This document shows, in pieces, positions 1 to 7,431 of a stretch of 64,000 bases of DNA. The stretch covers positions 1 to 64,000 of the forward strand of contig CAJQKF010000040.1 in NCBI GenBank assembly GCA_905478855.1, in the 5' to 3' direction. The DNA is from an uncultured Gammaproteobacteria bacterium. GTDB taxonomy: Bacteria > Pseudomonadota > Gammaproteobacteria > Arenicellales > CAJQKF01. Within the stretch, counting starts at the first letter, position 1; each line of letters starts with the position of its first letter. The notes beneath the pieces were generated by a model. That model worked only from the letters and a program-made list of their open reading frames with translations. It was not told the origin of the DNA and did no database searches. A program made the position numbers and the translations under genes.

Positions 1-237
1 CCATATTTATCTGGCGACGTACAGCCTTGCGATAACTAACGATCAATGTGCATCAACAAGATATTTCGATGGTGCGCGCGCGGGTCCTAACATGAAACAT
101 ACTGTTTTTTTTGGAACACATATACCGCGCGTAAATACATTTAAAACTAGTTTTTCTCGTTCAAAGCAGAGATAATTCTGTGGCAATAAAGGCTACATGT
201 ACCCGAAACCCGAACAATTTAGTAAATCAAGCCTTAC

Positions 238-2655
238 CTATTCTCTTAGTCGTTTACCGGCAGAGTCATACGGTGGTTCGGCTAAAACTCGCGCAGTATG
301 AGGTTTTCCTAGAATAAATATTTCTACATTATCGCCGGCATTAACCAGGTTATGTTGTACATATCCCATAGCCAATGATTGACCCACCGAATACCCATAT
401 GCACCGGATGTGACCCGTCCTGCCGGCGTGCCGTCGGTTAAGAAAATAGGCTCGCCACCGGAGGCATCGGCTTGATCCGTATCCACTGCGAAAAGTACCA
501 GTCGTTCTCGCGGTGGATTATTGGCAATCTTAAGATAGGCTTGTTTATTAAGAAACTCTTTGTTCAGTTTTATTAACCGTTCGAACCCGACTTCCTGGGG
601 CCAATACTCTGGTGAATACTCTCGTCCCCAACTTCCATAGCCTTTTTCAATTCGCAGAGAGCCGAGTGCGCGTCCGCCGACGGGGCCGCCTCCGTATTTT
701 TTCGCAGTTTCAATCAGAGTAGCATAAAGTTTTGCTTGATCTTCAGTGTCGCAATGCAGCTCCCACCCTAAATCTCCGGTAAAACTCACACGAACTGCAA
801 TAAGTGATATTCCGGCTAGGCTAATTTTTTTCGATCGTAGGAAGGGAAACTCAGGTGTTGAAAGACTGGTATCGGTTAATTCTTGGAGTAAATCACGGGA
901 TTTAGGGCCGGCTACGTTAAACCCACAAATTTTTGTTGTTGCGACTTCAAATGTGGTTTTAGCCGGTAGCGGTACCATATTGAAAAAGCGTTGATGGTAA
1001 CGTTCAGCCATACCTGAGCCTATCATCATGAATTCATTCTCGCCGAGTTTCGTCACAGTGAAGTCGCCCGCGATGCCTCCTCGAACCCCGATTAACGGAC
1101 TTAGGCACGATCGACCAATAATGCTTGGTGCATTATTGGCTAAAAGAGAATTTAACCATTGTTCTGCGCCGCTGCCGTTAATTCGATAATTGGCAAAATT
1201 AGATATATCAATTATACCGACCTGATTTCGTAGCATTTTGACTTCCTGCCCCACGGGTTCAAACCAGTTTTGTCGTGTAAATCCGTTTGTTTCAGAAATG
1301 ACTTCGGCTTCCTGAGAAAACCAAAGAGGGTGTTCCCATCCGCAATTTAATCCAAAAACAGCCCCCATGTTTTTTTGAGAATTATACGCTGGTCGGACCC
1401 GAGCCGGACGTCCGGCGTCTCGCTCTTCATTAGGGAAATGAATCTTAAATCGATGGGTATACTGGTCTTCAACCCGTGCTTTAGTAAACTTTTTGTCAGC
1501 CCACTCGTCAAAACGAGCAAGGTCCCATGCAAACATGTCTAGTTTCGGTTCTCCCTCGATAATCCATTCAGCAGACAGTAAGCCGAGTCCGCCCGACTGA
1601 GAAAATCCTGGGATAATTCCATTACAGCAAAAATAATTTTTTAGTTCAGGTACGGGGCCGAATAATGCACTTGAATCGGGTGACCAGATCATTGGACCAT
1701 TGATAACCCGTTTTATCCCAGCCGACCCAAGTGCAGGTACGCGTTCGATGGCACGCATTATATTCTCTTCTATTCTACCGAGGTCGTCGGGAAATAGTTC
1801 GTGCCCAAAATCAAGTGGGGTAGTTTCGTCAGCCCAAAAGCGCATGTCCTTTTCATAGGCACCGACCAAAAGCCCGTTGCCCTCTTGTCGCAGATAATAC
1901 TCACCGTCTCGATCTGCGATTGACGGCAATCTGCAATGGTGGGCATCTACTTCATCAATTTTCTCGGTGACAAAGTATTGGTGTTCTGTCGGAATCAAAG
2001 GCAGTTCGATGCCGGCAAGTTTTGCAACTTCACGACCCCACAAACCAGCCGCATTGATAACCCACTGTGTATGAATTGTGCCTTTGTCAGTGTCGACAAG
2101 CCACGATCCATCGGATTGTTGAGTTGTGTTTATAACTGGAGTAAATCGATGTATTTCAGCACCTAGATTACGCGCGCCCGTTGCATATGCCATGGTTACT
2201 CCGGACGGATCTACGTTTCCCCCATCCGGTTCGTACATGATGCAGCGAATCCCGCTGTAGTCGACCAATGGGTGAAGTTTTTGTGCTTCGGCCAAATCAA
2301 TTTCGTGAAAGTTCATGCCGTAGTAACGTGCTTTTGCTTCCTGCAAGCGTAGTTGGTGCTCTCGCTCTTCCGTCTGAGCTAGATAAAGTGAGCCAGGTTG
2401 AAATATGCCGCAACCCTGACCGGTTTCCTTTTCCAGTTCCTTATACAGATTCATGGTGTAGTGTTGGATTCGACTAATATTGTTTGAATCGTGTAATCCA
2501 TGAATCCCGGCTGCGGCATGCCAGGTGGAACCAGAAGTGAGTTCATCTCGTTCGAGCAAAACGGATTCTGTCCAGCCCATTTTGGCCAAATGGTAGAGTA
2601 TGGAACAGCCAATAAGGCCACCTCCGATAACAACAGCTTGTGCATGGGTTTTCAA
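238..2655 (-). CDS. FAD-dependent dimethylglycine/sarcosine dehydrogenase-like protein with C-terminal GcvT domains
   Basis: Probably oxidatively demethylates an N-methylated glycine (dimethylglycine or sarcosine) and passes the C1 unit to tetrahydrofolate. The N-terminal DAO/Rossmann domain (about residues 7-365) has the dinucleotide motif GGGLIG at 11-16 and the segment GSTWHAA, whose His46 matches the His that binds FAD covalently in mitochondrial dimethylglycine dehydrogenase. A linker (about 370-425) leads to the aminomethyltransferase (GcvT) domain and its C-terminal barrel (about 430-795). The frame stays open upstream to an ATG at 2733, but I choose the TTG at 2655 (805 aa): it follows an AGGAG about nine bases away and puts the FAD motif at the usual distance from the N terminus. 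It stands alone and is divergent from the carbamoyltransferase gene. The exact substrate cannot be read from sequence; the family is secure. Confidence 0.85.
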   Translation of the reverse strand: MKTHAQAVVIGGGLIGCSILYHLAKMGWTESVLLERDELTSGSTWHAAAGIHGLHDSNNISRIQHYTMNLYKELEKETGQGCGIFQPGSLYLAQTEEREHQLRLQEAKARYYGMNFHEIDLAEAQKLHPLVDYSGIRCIMYEPDGGNVDPSGVTMAYATGARNLGAEIHRFTPVINTTQQSDGSWLVDTDKGTIHTQWVINAAGLWGREVAKLAGIELPLIPTEHQYFVTEKIDEVDAHHCRLPSIADRDGEYYLRQEGNGLLVGAYEKDMRFWADETTPLDFGHELFPDDLGRIEENIMRAIERVPALGSAGIKRVINGPMIWSPDSSALFGPVPELKNYFCCNGIIPGFSQSGGLGLLSAEWIIEGEPKLDMFAWDLARFDEWADKKFTKARVEDQYTHRFKIHFPNEERDAGRPARVRPAYNSQKNMGAVFGLNCGWEHPLWFSQEAEVISETNGFTRQNWFEPVGQEVKMLRNQVGIIDISNFANYRINGSGAEQWLNSLLANNAPSIIGRSCLSPLIGVRGGIAGDFTVTKLGENEFMMIGSGMAERYHQRFFNMVPLPAKTTFEVATTKICGFNVAGPKSRDLLQELTDTSLSTPEFPFLRSKKISLAGISLIAVRVSFTGDLGWELHCDTEDQAKLYATLIETAKKYGGGPVGGRALGSLRIEKGYGSWGREYSPEYWPQEVGFERLIKLNKEFLNKQAYLKIANNPPRERLVLFAVDTDQADASGGEPIFLTDGTPAGRVTSGAYGYSVGQSLAMGYVQHNLVNAGDNVEIFILGKPHTARVLAEPPYDSAGKRLRE

Positions 2656-2789
2656 AGTATGCGACTCCTGATAATAACTAACGGGTGAAATATTTCGATT
2701 TATTGCTTGCAGGCTAAGCAGGCAGAATAGCAAATTTACGGTTGATGCTCTTTCATTTATATTTTGATAATCAATGTGTATTTTTTTGC

Positions 2790-2821
2790 CTAGTATCGCT
2801 AACTCGATAAATAGATACTAG
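2790..2821. promoter_or_regulatory. Inverted repeat in a divergent promoter region
   Basis: Perfect 8-base arms CTAGTATC (2790-2797) and GATACTAG (2814-2821) are separated by 16 bases. It lies between the divergent starts at 2655 and 2871. No T-run follows on either strand, so it reads better as a protein-binding site or RNA hairpin than as a terminator. The function is inferred from position only. Confidence 0.4.
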
Positions 2822-2870
2822 AGGTAAATAGAACGTTTATACTACGCGAGTCAATTTCGTCGCTTTTGCT

Positions 2871-4718
2871 ATGTCTACTACTTATATCCTTGGAATATCT
2901 GCTTACTATCACGATAGTGCCGCTGCACTTGTTAAAGATGGTGAAATCGTTGCTGCCACCCAAGAAGAGCGATTTACGCGTAAGAAGCATGATGCAGGAT
3001 TTCCGATGAATGCTATTAGCTGTTGTTTAAAGGAAGCCGGTATTGAGTTACGGGATGTGACCTATGTGGTCTTTTACGATAAACCGCTTATTAAATTCGA
3101 ACGGCTTATAGAGACTTACTTATCCTATGCTCCGAGAGGATTTCGTTCGTTTTTGTCCGCAATGCCTGTTTGGCTCAAGGAGAAGTTGTTTTTAAAAACA
3201 ACCTTAAAGCGTGCACTGGCCGAACTTGGTGATATAGAGGTTTCTGAATTACCAAAATTACTATTTAACGCGCATCATGAAAGTCACGCTGCATCGGCTT
3301 TCTATCCGAGTCCATATCAGCAGGCGGCAGTAATGTGTCTGGATGGTGTGGGTGAATGGGCTACGACGTCGGTTTGGATTGGTGATGGTAATCAGTTGAA
3401 ACTTGAGTGGGAGATAAATTTCCCTCATAGTTTGGGACTACTATACTCTGCGTTTACCTACTATACGGGCTTCAAGGTTAATTCTGGAGAGTATAAGTTA
3501 ATGGGGCTTGCGCCCTATGGCGAGCCCGTATACGCGCAAAAGATCATGGATGAGTTGATGTATCTTAAGGATGACGGAACCTTTCGTCTGAATATGAGTT
3601 GCTTTAATTATGCGGCTGGATTGACCATGACCAATCGAAATTTTGATAAAATTTTTGGTGGTCCTCCGCGCAGCCCAGAGTCTGAAATTACCCAGAAGGA
3701 GATGGATATAGCGCGGTCGATACAAGAGGTAACTGAACAGGTTGTATTACGACTTGCTCAGACTGTGCATAAAGAGACAGGTCAGGATTACTTATGTCTT
3801 GCAGGTGGTGTTGCACTAAACTGTGTTGCAAATGGACGTCTATTACGCGAAGGACCATTTAAAGATATTTGGATTCAGCCTGCTGCGGGTGACGCCGGTG
3901 GCGCCCTTGGGGCGGCGCTTAGTGTGTGGCACAGTTATCTCGATAAGCCCAGATGCAATATCAAGAGGGATCAAATGCGTGGCTCGTATTTGGGCCCGGC
4001 ATTTAGCAATAAAAGTATCAGATCTTTTCTGGATGACATAAATGCACCGTATCTGGAATATGATGATAAAGAGCTAATGCCAAGGGTCGCAGAGATTTTA
4101 GACGGCCCGAACGTAGTGGGTTGGTTTAATGGAAAGATGGAATTTGGCCCAAGAGCGTTGGGCGGTCGATCTATCATCGGTGACCCGCGTAATACGGATA
4201 TGCAATCGGTTATGAATTTGAAAATTAAATATCGAGAATCGTTTCGACCGTTTGCACCTGCGATTAAGGCGGAGAAAGTATCCGATTGGTTCGATCACGA
4301 TCGATCCAGTCCATATATGCTGATAGTTGCACCTGTAAAAGAAGATAAACGTTTAAGTGATGATGAAGGTGCGAGCACTGTATTTGGGATCGAAAAACTC
4401 CACCAAATTCGTTCGAAAATACCAGCTGTGACTCATGTGGATTATTCAGCCAGAATCCAGACGATCCATAGTGAAACAAACCCAAGGTTCTATAAATTGA
4501 TCGATGCTTTTGAGCAAAAAACTGGGTGTCCGATCCTGATTAACACTTCCTTTAATGTTCGCGGTGAACCAATAGTGCATACACCAGAGGATGCGTATCG
4601 GTGTTTTATGCGGACCGACATGGACTACCTTGTTCTTGAGAATTGCTTGCTGGCAAAGACAGATCAGCCGGAAGTTGAGCAGGACGATTCGTGGAAAACC
4701 GAATTCGAACTAGATTAG
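2871..4718 (+). CDS. Carbamoyltransferase, NodU/CmcH family
   Basis: Predicted to transfer a carbamoyl group from carbamoyl phosphate, through a carbamoyl-adenylate, to a hydroxyl of a small molecule or sugar. Length (615 aa) is normal. The N-terminal Kae1/YgjD-like domain has the metal-binding cluster HHESHAASAF near residue 137, the nucleotide-site segments LDGVGEW and EYKLMGLAPYG, and AGGVALNC near 311. The C-terminal carbamoyltransferase domain has FGPRALGGRSIIGDPR near 424 and SFRPFAP. It is followed after 10 bases by an SxtJ-type membrane protein, a pairing known in several bacteria and named after the saxitoxin cluster. No other secondary-metabolite or polysaccharide gene is nearby, so the acceptor is unknown. 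No clear ribosome-binding site precedes the ATG. Confidence 0.9.
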   Translation: MSTTYILGISAYYHDSAAALVKDGEIVAATQEERFTRKKHDAGFPMNAISCCLKEAGIELRDVTYVVFYDKPLIKFERLIETYLSYAPRGFRSFLSAMPVWLKEKLFLKTTLKRALAELGDIEVSELPKLLFNAHHESHAASAFYPSPYQQAAVMCLDGVGEWATTSVWIGDGNQLKLEWEINFPHSLGLLYSAFTYYTGFKVNSGEYKLMGLAPYGEPVYAQKIMDELMYLKDDGTFRLNMSCFNYAAGLTMTNRNFDKIFGGPPRSPESEITQKEMDIARSIQEVTEQVVLRLAQTVHKETGQDYLCLAGGVALNCVANGRLLREGPFKDIWIQPAAGDAGGALGAALSVWHSYLDKPRCNIKRDQMRGSYLGPAFSNKSIRSFLDDINAPYLEYDDKELMPRVAEILDGPNVVGWFNGKMEFGPRALGGRSIIGDPRNTDMQSVMNLKIKYRESFRPFAPAIKAEKVSDWFDHDRSSPYMLIVAPVKEDKRLSDDEGASTVFGIEKLHQIRSKIPAVTHVDYSARIQTIHSETNPRFYKLIDAFEQKTGCPILINTSFNVRGEPIVHTPEDAYRCFMRTDMDYLVLENCLLAKTDQPEVEQDDSWKTEFELD

Positions 4719-4728
4719 ACTCAAACTT

Positions 4729-5151
4729 ATGAAAGTAGTGCATAAAACCAAGACTTCGGATGGCCCGTCTGTTGCTGAGTTAAAAAAATTCGGTTTTCTT
4801 TTTACCGCATTCGTTTGTGTGATTTTTGGACTTTTATTGCCCTATCTCTTCTCGCGTCCCGTATCAGTAATTCCCTGGGGTGTGGGGGGAGTTGTCGCCG
4901 TATGGACATTGATTGCTCCAGCAACTCTGTCTGGTTTTTATAAATACTGGATAAAGTTTGGCAATCTGCTTAACTTTGTGAATACTCGAATAATTTTAGG
5001 ACTGGTATTTTATGTAATGTTTATGCCCTTTGGTTTTGTCATGCGTTGCTTCGGACATGACCCGATGCAGCGAAAAAACAAACGCGATGAGCCGTCGTTT
5101 CGCAGCATACCCGCAAAACGGTCGTCAAAACACCAGGATCATCCTTACTAG
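4729..5151 (+). CDS. SxtJ-family small membrane protein
   Basis: A 140-residue protein with three likely membrane segments (about 22-42, 45-65 and 85-108) and a basic, hydrophilic tail. The segment NTRIILGLVFYVMF followed by a phenylalanine/proline-rich stretch and RCFGHDPM is typical of the SxtJ family that accompanies NodU-type carbamoyltransferases. It starts 10 bases after the carbamoyltransferase stop, so the two are almost certainly cotranscribed. The biochemical role of SxtJ proteins is not established; membrane anchoring of the carbamoyltransferase or of its substrate is a guess. The short DUF5989 partner sometimes seen between the two is absent. The rnpB promoter lies just downstream. 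Confidence 0.7.
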   Translation: MKVVHKTKTSDGPSVAELKKFGFLFTAFVCVIFGLLLPYLFSRPVSVIPWGVGGVVAVWTLIAPATLSGFYKYWIKFGNLLNFVNTRIILGLVFYVMFMPFGFVMRCFGHDPMQRKNKRDEPSFRSIPAKRSSKHQDHPY

Positions 5152-5198
5152 CACTGGTTTTCTTTTGTCCTATGTCTGGCAAAGAACTCTAATTGGTC

Positions 5199-5225
5199 TT
5201 GCTTATATCGTCTTGGGCATATAGT
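5199..5225 (+). promoter_or_regulatory. Probable rnpB promoter
   Basis: TATAGT at 5220-5225 lies six bases before the first base of the P1 helix, where the -10 box of a gene with no leader should be. The best -35 is TTGCTT (5199-5204), with a short 15-base spacer. The -10 call is firmer than the -35. Confidence 0.45.
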
Positions 5226-5230
5226 GTCGG

Positions 5231-5609
5231 GTTTCGAGAGTTGACCAGACAGTCGCCGCGTCAGTATTTTGATGGGGAGGAAAGTCCGGGCTCCATAGGG
5301 TAAGGTGCCAGTTAACGCCTGGGCGGTGTAAACCGACGGAAAGTGCCGCAGAAAATATACCGCCTGAATGCCTCGGCATTTAGGTAAGGGTGAAATGGTG
5401 CGGTAAGAGCGCACCGCGTTTGTGGTAACACAAATGGCAGGGTAAACCCCACCTGGAGCAAGACCAAATAGGGATCCGTCTGGTGTGACCCGCATTGGAT
5501 CCGGGTAGGTTGCTTGAGCCTGATGGCGACGTCAGGCCTAGATGAATGATTGTCAGGTGCATTGTAAGATGTGCCGTACAGAACCCGGCTTATCGGTCAA
5601 CTCTCGAAC
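5231..5609 (+). ncRNA. rnpB: RNase P RNA, bacterial class A
   Basis: Catalytic RNA of ribonuclease P, which removes the 5' leader from pre-tRNA. The 5' end (TCGAGAGTTGACC, from about 5234) pairs with the 3' end (GGTCAACTCTCGA, 5596-5608) to form helix P1. The conserved core GAGGAAAGTCCGGGCTCC lies at 5277-5294, and the universal ACAGAA followed by CCCGGCTTA lies at about 5579-5592, giving the P4 pairing. GGTAAGGGTGAAA and the GGGTAAACCCC stretch are other class A landmarks. Location just upstream of mraZ is a familiar gammaproteobacterial arrangement. The 3' flank has an A/T-rich hairpin around 5613-5636 without a T-run, so I do not call a terminator. End positions are good to a few bases. 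Confidence 0.97.
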
Positions 5610-5689
5610 TTCGTCGGTTTTAGCTAAAAAACGACATCAAAACACCACTTCTTTATCCGATAAATCAACACAAAAGATCTCTATTTAAC

Positions 5690-5718
5690 TTGACCTGAGT
5701 TTGTGCGCTGCATATAGT
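5690..5718 (+). promoter_or_regulatory. Sigma70-type promoter of the dcw cluster (Pmra-like)
   Basis: TTGACC (5690-5695) and TATAGT (5713-5718) are separated by exactly 17 bases, close to the sigma70 consensus. Transcription would begin near 5725, about 45 bases before mraZ and just ahead of the MraZ-type repeats. By analogy with the E. coli mra promoter, this should drive most of the division and cell-wall cluster. Confidence 0.7.
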
Positions 5719-5727
5719 GCTGCATTG

Positions 5728-5752
5728 TGGTGAATTGTGGTGAATTTTGGTT
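5728..5752 (+). promoter_or_regulatory. Candidate MraZ operator, direct repeats with 10-base period
   Basis: TGGTG at 5728-5732, TGGTG at 5738-5742 and TGGTT at 5748-5752, each separated by five A/T-rich bases. E. coli MraZ binds TGGG-type repeats with five-base spacers in the same place. Position (just after the predicted transcription start, directly before mraZ) and period fit autoregulation by MraZ. Confidence 0.6.
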
Positions 5753-5770
5753 TTTTAGGGTTATATTTTG

Positions 5771-6229
5771 ATGTTTCGTGGCGCAACTAGTCTAAATCTG
5801 GACTCCAAAGGTCGTATCGCGATACCTGCCAGGTACCGGGAGGCTGTCGTACGTCAGTGCGAAGGCAACCTGATCATCACAGTAAACAACACAAACGAAC
5901 GCTGCCTTTGGTTATTTACGCTACCCGAATGGGAGGCAGTGGAAAAGAAAGTGGTTGAATTGCCTAGTTTTAGTTCACAAGCCCAATCGTTGAAGCGACT
6001 ACTCATTGGATACGCTAGCGATTGCGAAATGGATGCCAATGGGCGTCTGAGGATCGCGCAACCACTTATAGATTTTGCCGGACTGGATAAACACTTAATG
6101 CTCATTGGTCAGGGTAATAAGTTCGAAATTTGGGACGAAACACTGTGGAATACCAAGTGTAAGCAATGGACTGAGTTGCCTGAAGATCAGGAGTCAATTT
6201 CCGAGCATCTAATGAACTTGTCACTCTAA
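5771..6229 (+). CDS. mraZ: Transcriptional regulator MraZ
   Basis: DNA-binding regulator of the dcw cluster, 152 aa. It starts with the family signature MFRGATSLNLDSKGRIAIPARYR and has a second SpoVT/AbrB-like half with DANGRLRIAQPL near residue 80. The frame extends one codon to a TTG at 5768, but the ATG at 5771 matches the conserved N terminus. It is first in the cluster, behind a good promoter and TGG repeats it may bind. The stop codon abuts the rsmH ATG. Confidence 0.96.
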   Translation: MFRGATSLNLDSKGRIAIPARYREAVVRQCEGNLIITVNNTNERCLWLFTLPEWEAVEKKVVELPSFSSQAQSLKRLLIGYASDCEMDANGRLRIAQPLIDFAGLDKHLMLIGQGNKFEIWDETLWNTKCKQWTELPEDQESISEHLMNLSL

Positions 6230-7162
6230 ATGAGCGACACTGGCCATAATCCGGTCCTGTCTCGTGAGGTCTTAAGTGCGTTGAACTTACCTGCGAACGG
6301 TTCTCTTATTGACGCAACCTTTGGGCGAGGTGGACATACCAGTCTGTGCTTACGAAGTTTGAATGCAAATGGTCGTGTGCTCGGTATAGATAGGGATCTA
6401 GAAGCGGTTGGGTTTGCGGCGCATGAGTTCTCAGAAGAGCAAAGACTTTTTGTTCAGCACGGCAGTTTTTCTCGCTTAAACGAGTTTTGGAAGTTGCATT
6501 TTGATAGCAAGCCCGTGGACGCAATACTTATTGATCTTGGGGTTTCTTCACCTCAACTCGATCAGGCGGAGCGAGGTTTTAGTTTCATGAAAGATGGCCC
6601 GCTGGATATGCGTATGGATACAAGCAGGGGAGATACTGCGCTTCAGTGGCTGACTTATGTGTCTGAAGATGAGCTTTCCCGAACTTTGCGTAAGTATGGT
6701 GAGGAGCGATTTTCACGAAGAATCGCAGCTGCAATAAAACTGGCTTTTGTTGATGACGAGTTAAAAACAACGGCGGATCTGGCCCGAATAGTAGTGGCTA
6801 ATGTTCCTGTTAAAGAGCGCAACAAGCATCCTGCAACACGATCATTTCAAGCCATTCGAATCGCCATAAACGAAGAACTTAGGGAAGTGGAAGTTGTCTT
6901 ACCCCAAGCGCTCGACTGTTTACGAGAAGGTGGAAGGCTGGTTGTTATTAGTTTTCATTCTCTAGAGGACCGGATTGTAAAACGTTTCATTCGTGATCAA
7001 GCCCGAGGGGATAACTTTCCCCCAGAATTGCCAGTGATGGCGAATCAATTGCGTCCAAGATTAAAGCCCATTGGAAAGGCGGTGCGGGCAAAAGGTGATG
7101 AGTTATCGTCCAACCCGCGTGCTCGAAGCGCGGTGCTGCGTGTGGCAGAGAAAATATGCTGA
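6230..7162 (+). CDS. rsmH: 16S rRNA (cytosine-1402 N4)-methyltransferase RsmH
   Basis: Methylates N4 of C1402 in the decoding site of 16S rRNA, using S-adenosylmethionine. The 310-residue length is usual. It has the N-terminal HNPVL-type start, the SAM motif DATFGRGGHT near residue 28, LIDLGVSSPQLDQAERGFSF near 100 and the late family motif VISFHSLEDRIVKRF. Its ATG follows the mraZ stop with no gap, and its 3' end overlaps ftsL by seven bases, so translation is probably coupled. Confidence 0.97.
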   Translation: MSDTGHNPVLSREVLSALNLPANGSLIDATFGRGGHTSLCLRSLNANGRVLGIDRDLEAVGFAAHEFSEEQRLFVQHGSFSRLNEFWKLHFDSKPVDAILIDLGVSSPQLDQAERGFSFMKDGPLDMRMDTSRGDTALQWLTYVSEDELSRTLRKYGEERFSRRIAAAIKLAFVDDELKTTADLARIVVANVPVKERNKHPATRSFQAIRIAINEELREVEVVLPQALDCLREGGRLVVISFHSLEDRIVKRFIRDQARGDNFPPELPVMANQLRPRLKPIGKAVRAKGDELSSNPRARSAVLRVAEKIC

Positions 7163-7431
7163 AGCTGCAAAATATTGTTTTATTTTTTCTAGTTCTTGGG
7201 AGTTGTGTAGCATTGGTTTTCGTTCGGGCTGAAAGTCGATTTACCTATGCTGAACTGCATGATCTTGAGCAGCATCGCGATATGCTTGAGGTGGAATACG
7301 GTCGATTGTTAATTGAACGGGCGACATGGTCTTTAAGTCACCTAGTGGAACGTGAAGCCCAGTCTTCACTGGAAATGAGTCGACCGGAGGAGTCTGTAAC
7401 CGCTACGCTTTTAGTAGGTGCGTCGCAATGA
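7156..7431 (+). CDS. ftsL: Cell division protein FtsL
   Basis: A 91-residue bitopic membrane protein. A short N terminus is followed by one membrane helix (about 6-24) and then a periplasmic leucine-heptad coiled coil (about 30-65) with LEQHRDMLEVEYGRL. FtsL bridges FtsB/FtsQ and FtsI/FtsW in the divisome. Sequence conservation is low in this family; the call rests on topology, size and position between rsmH and ftsI. It overlaps both neighbours by a few bases. Confidence 0.9.
   Translation: MLKLQNIVLFFLVLGSCVALVFVRAESRFTYAELHDLEQHRDMLEVEYGRLLIERATWSLSHLVEREAQSSLEMSRPEESVTATLLVGASQ

Noticed and set aside
1-237. Possible partial gene at the window start
   Set aside because: All frames have early stops and no family match by eye; it looks like plain intergenic DNA.
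5087-5224. Small open frame with a hydrophobic tail, overlapping the end of the SxtJ-like gene
   Set aside because: It lies mostly in another frame of the SxtJ gene, has no ribosome-binding site, does not resemble DUF5989, and its end covers the rnpB promoter.
5148-5495. 115-codon minus-strand frame
   Set aside because: It is antisense to the RNase P RNA, whose structure explains the sequence fully.
5613-5636. A/T-rich hairpin after rnpB as a terminator
   Set aside because: The stem is mostly A-T pairs around AGCT with mismatches and no T-run follows.
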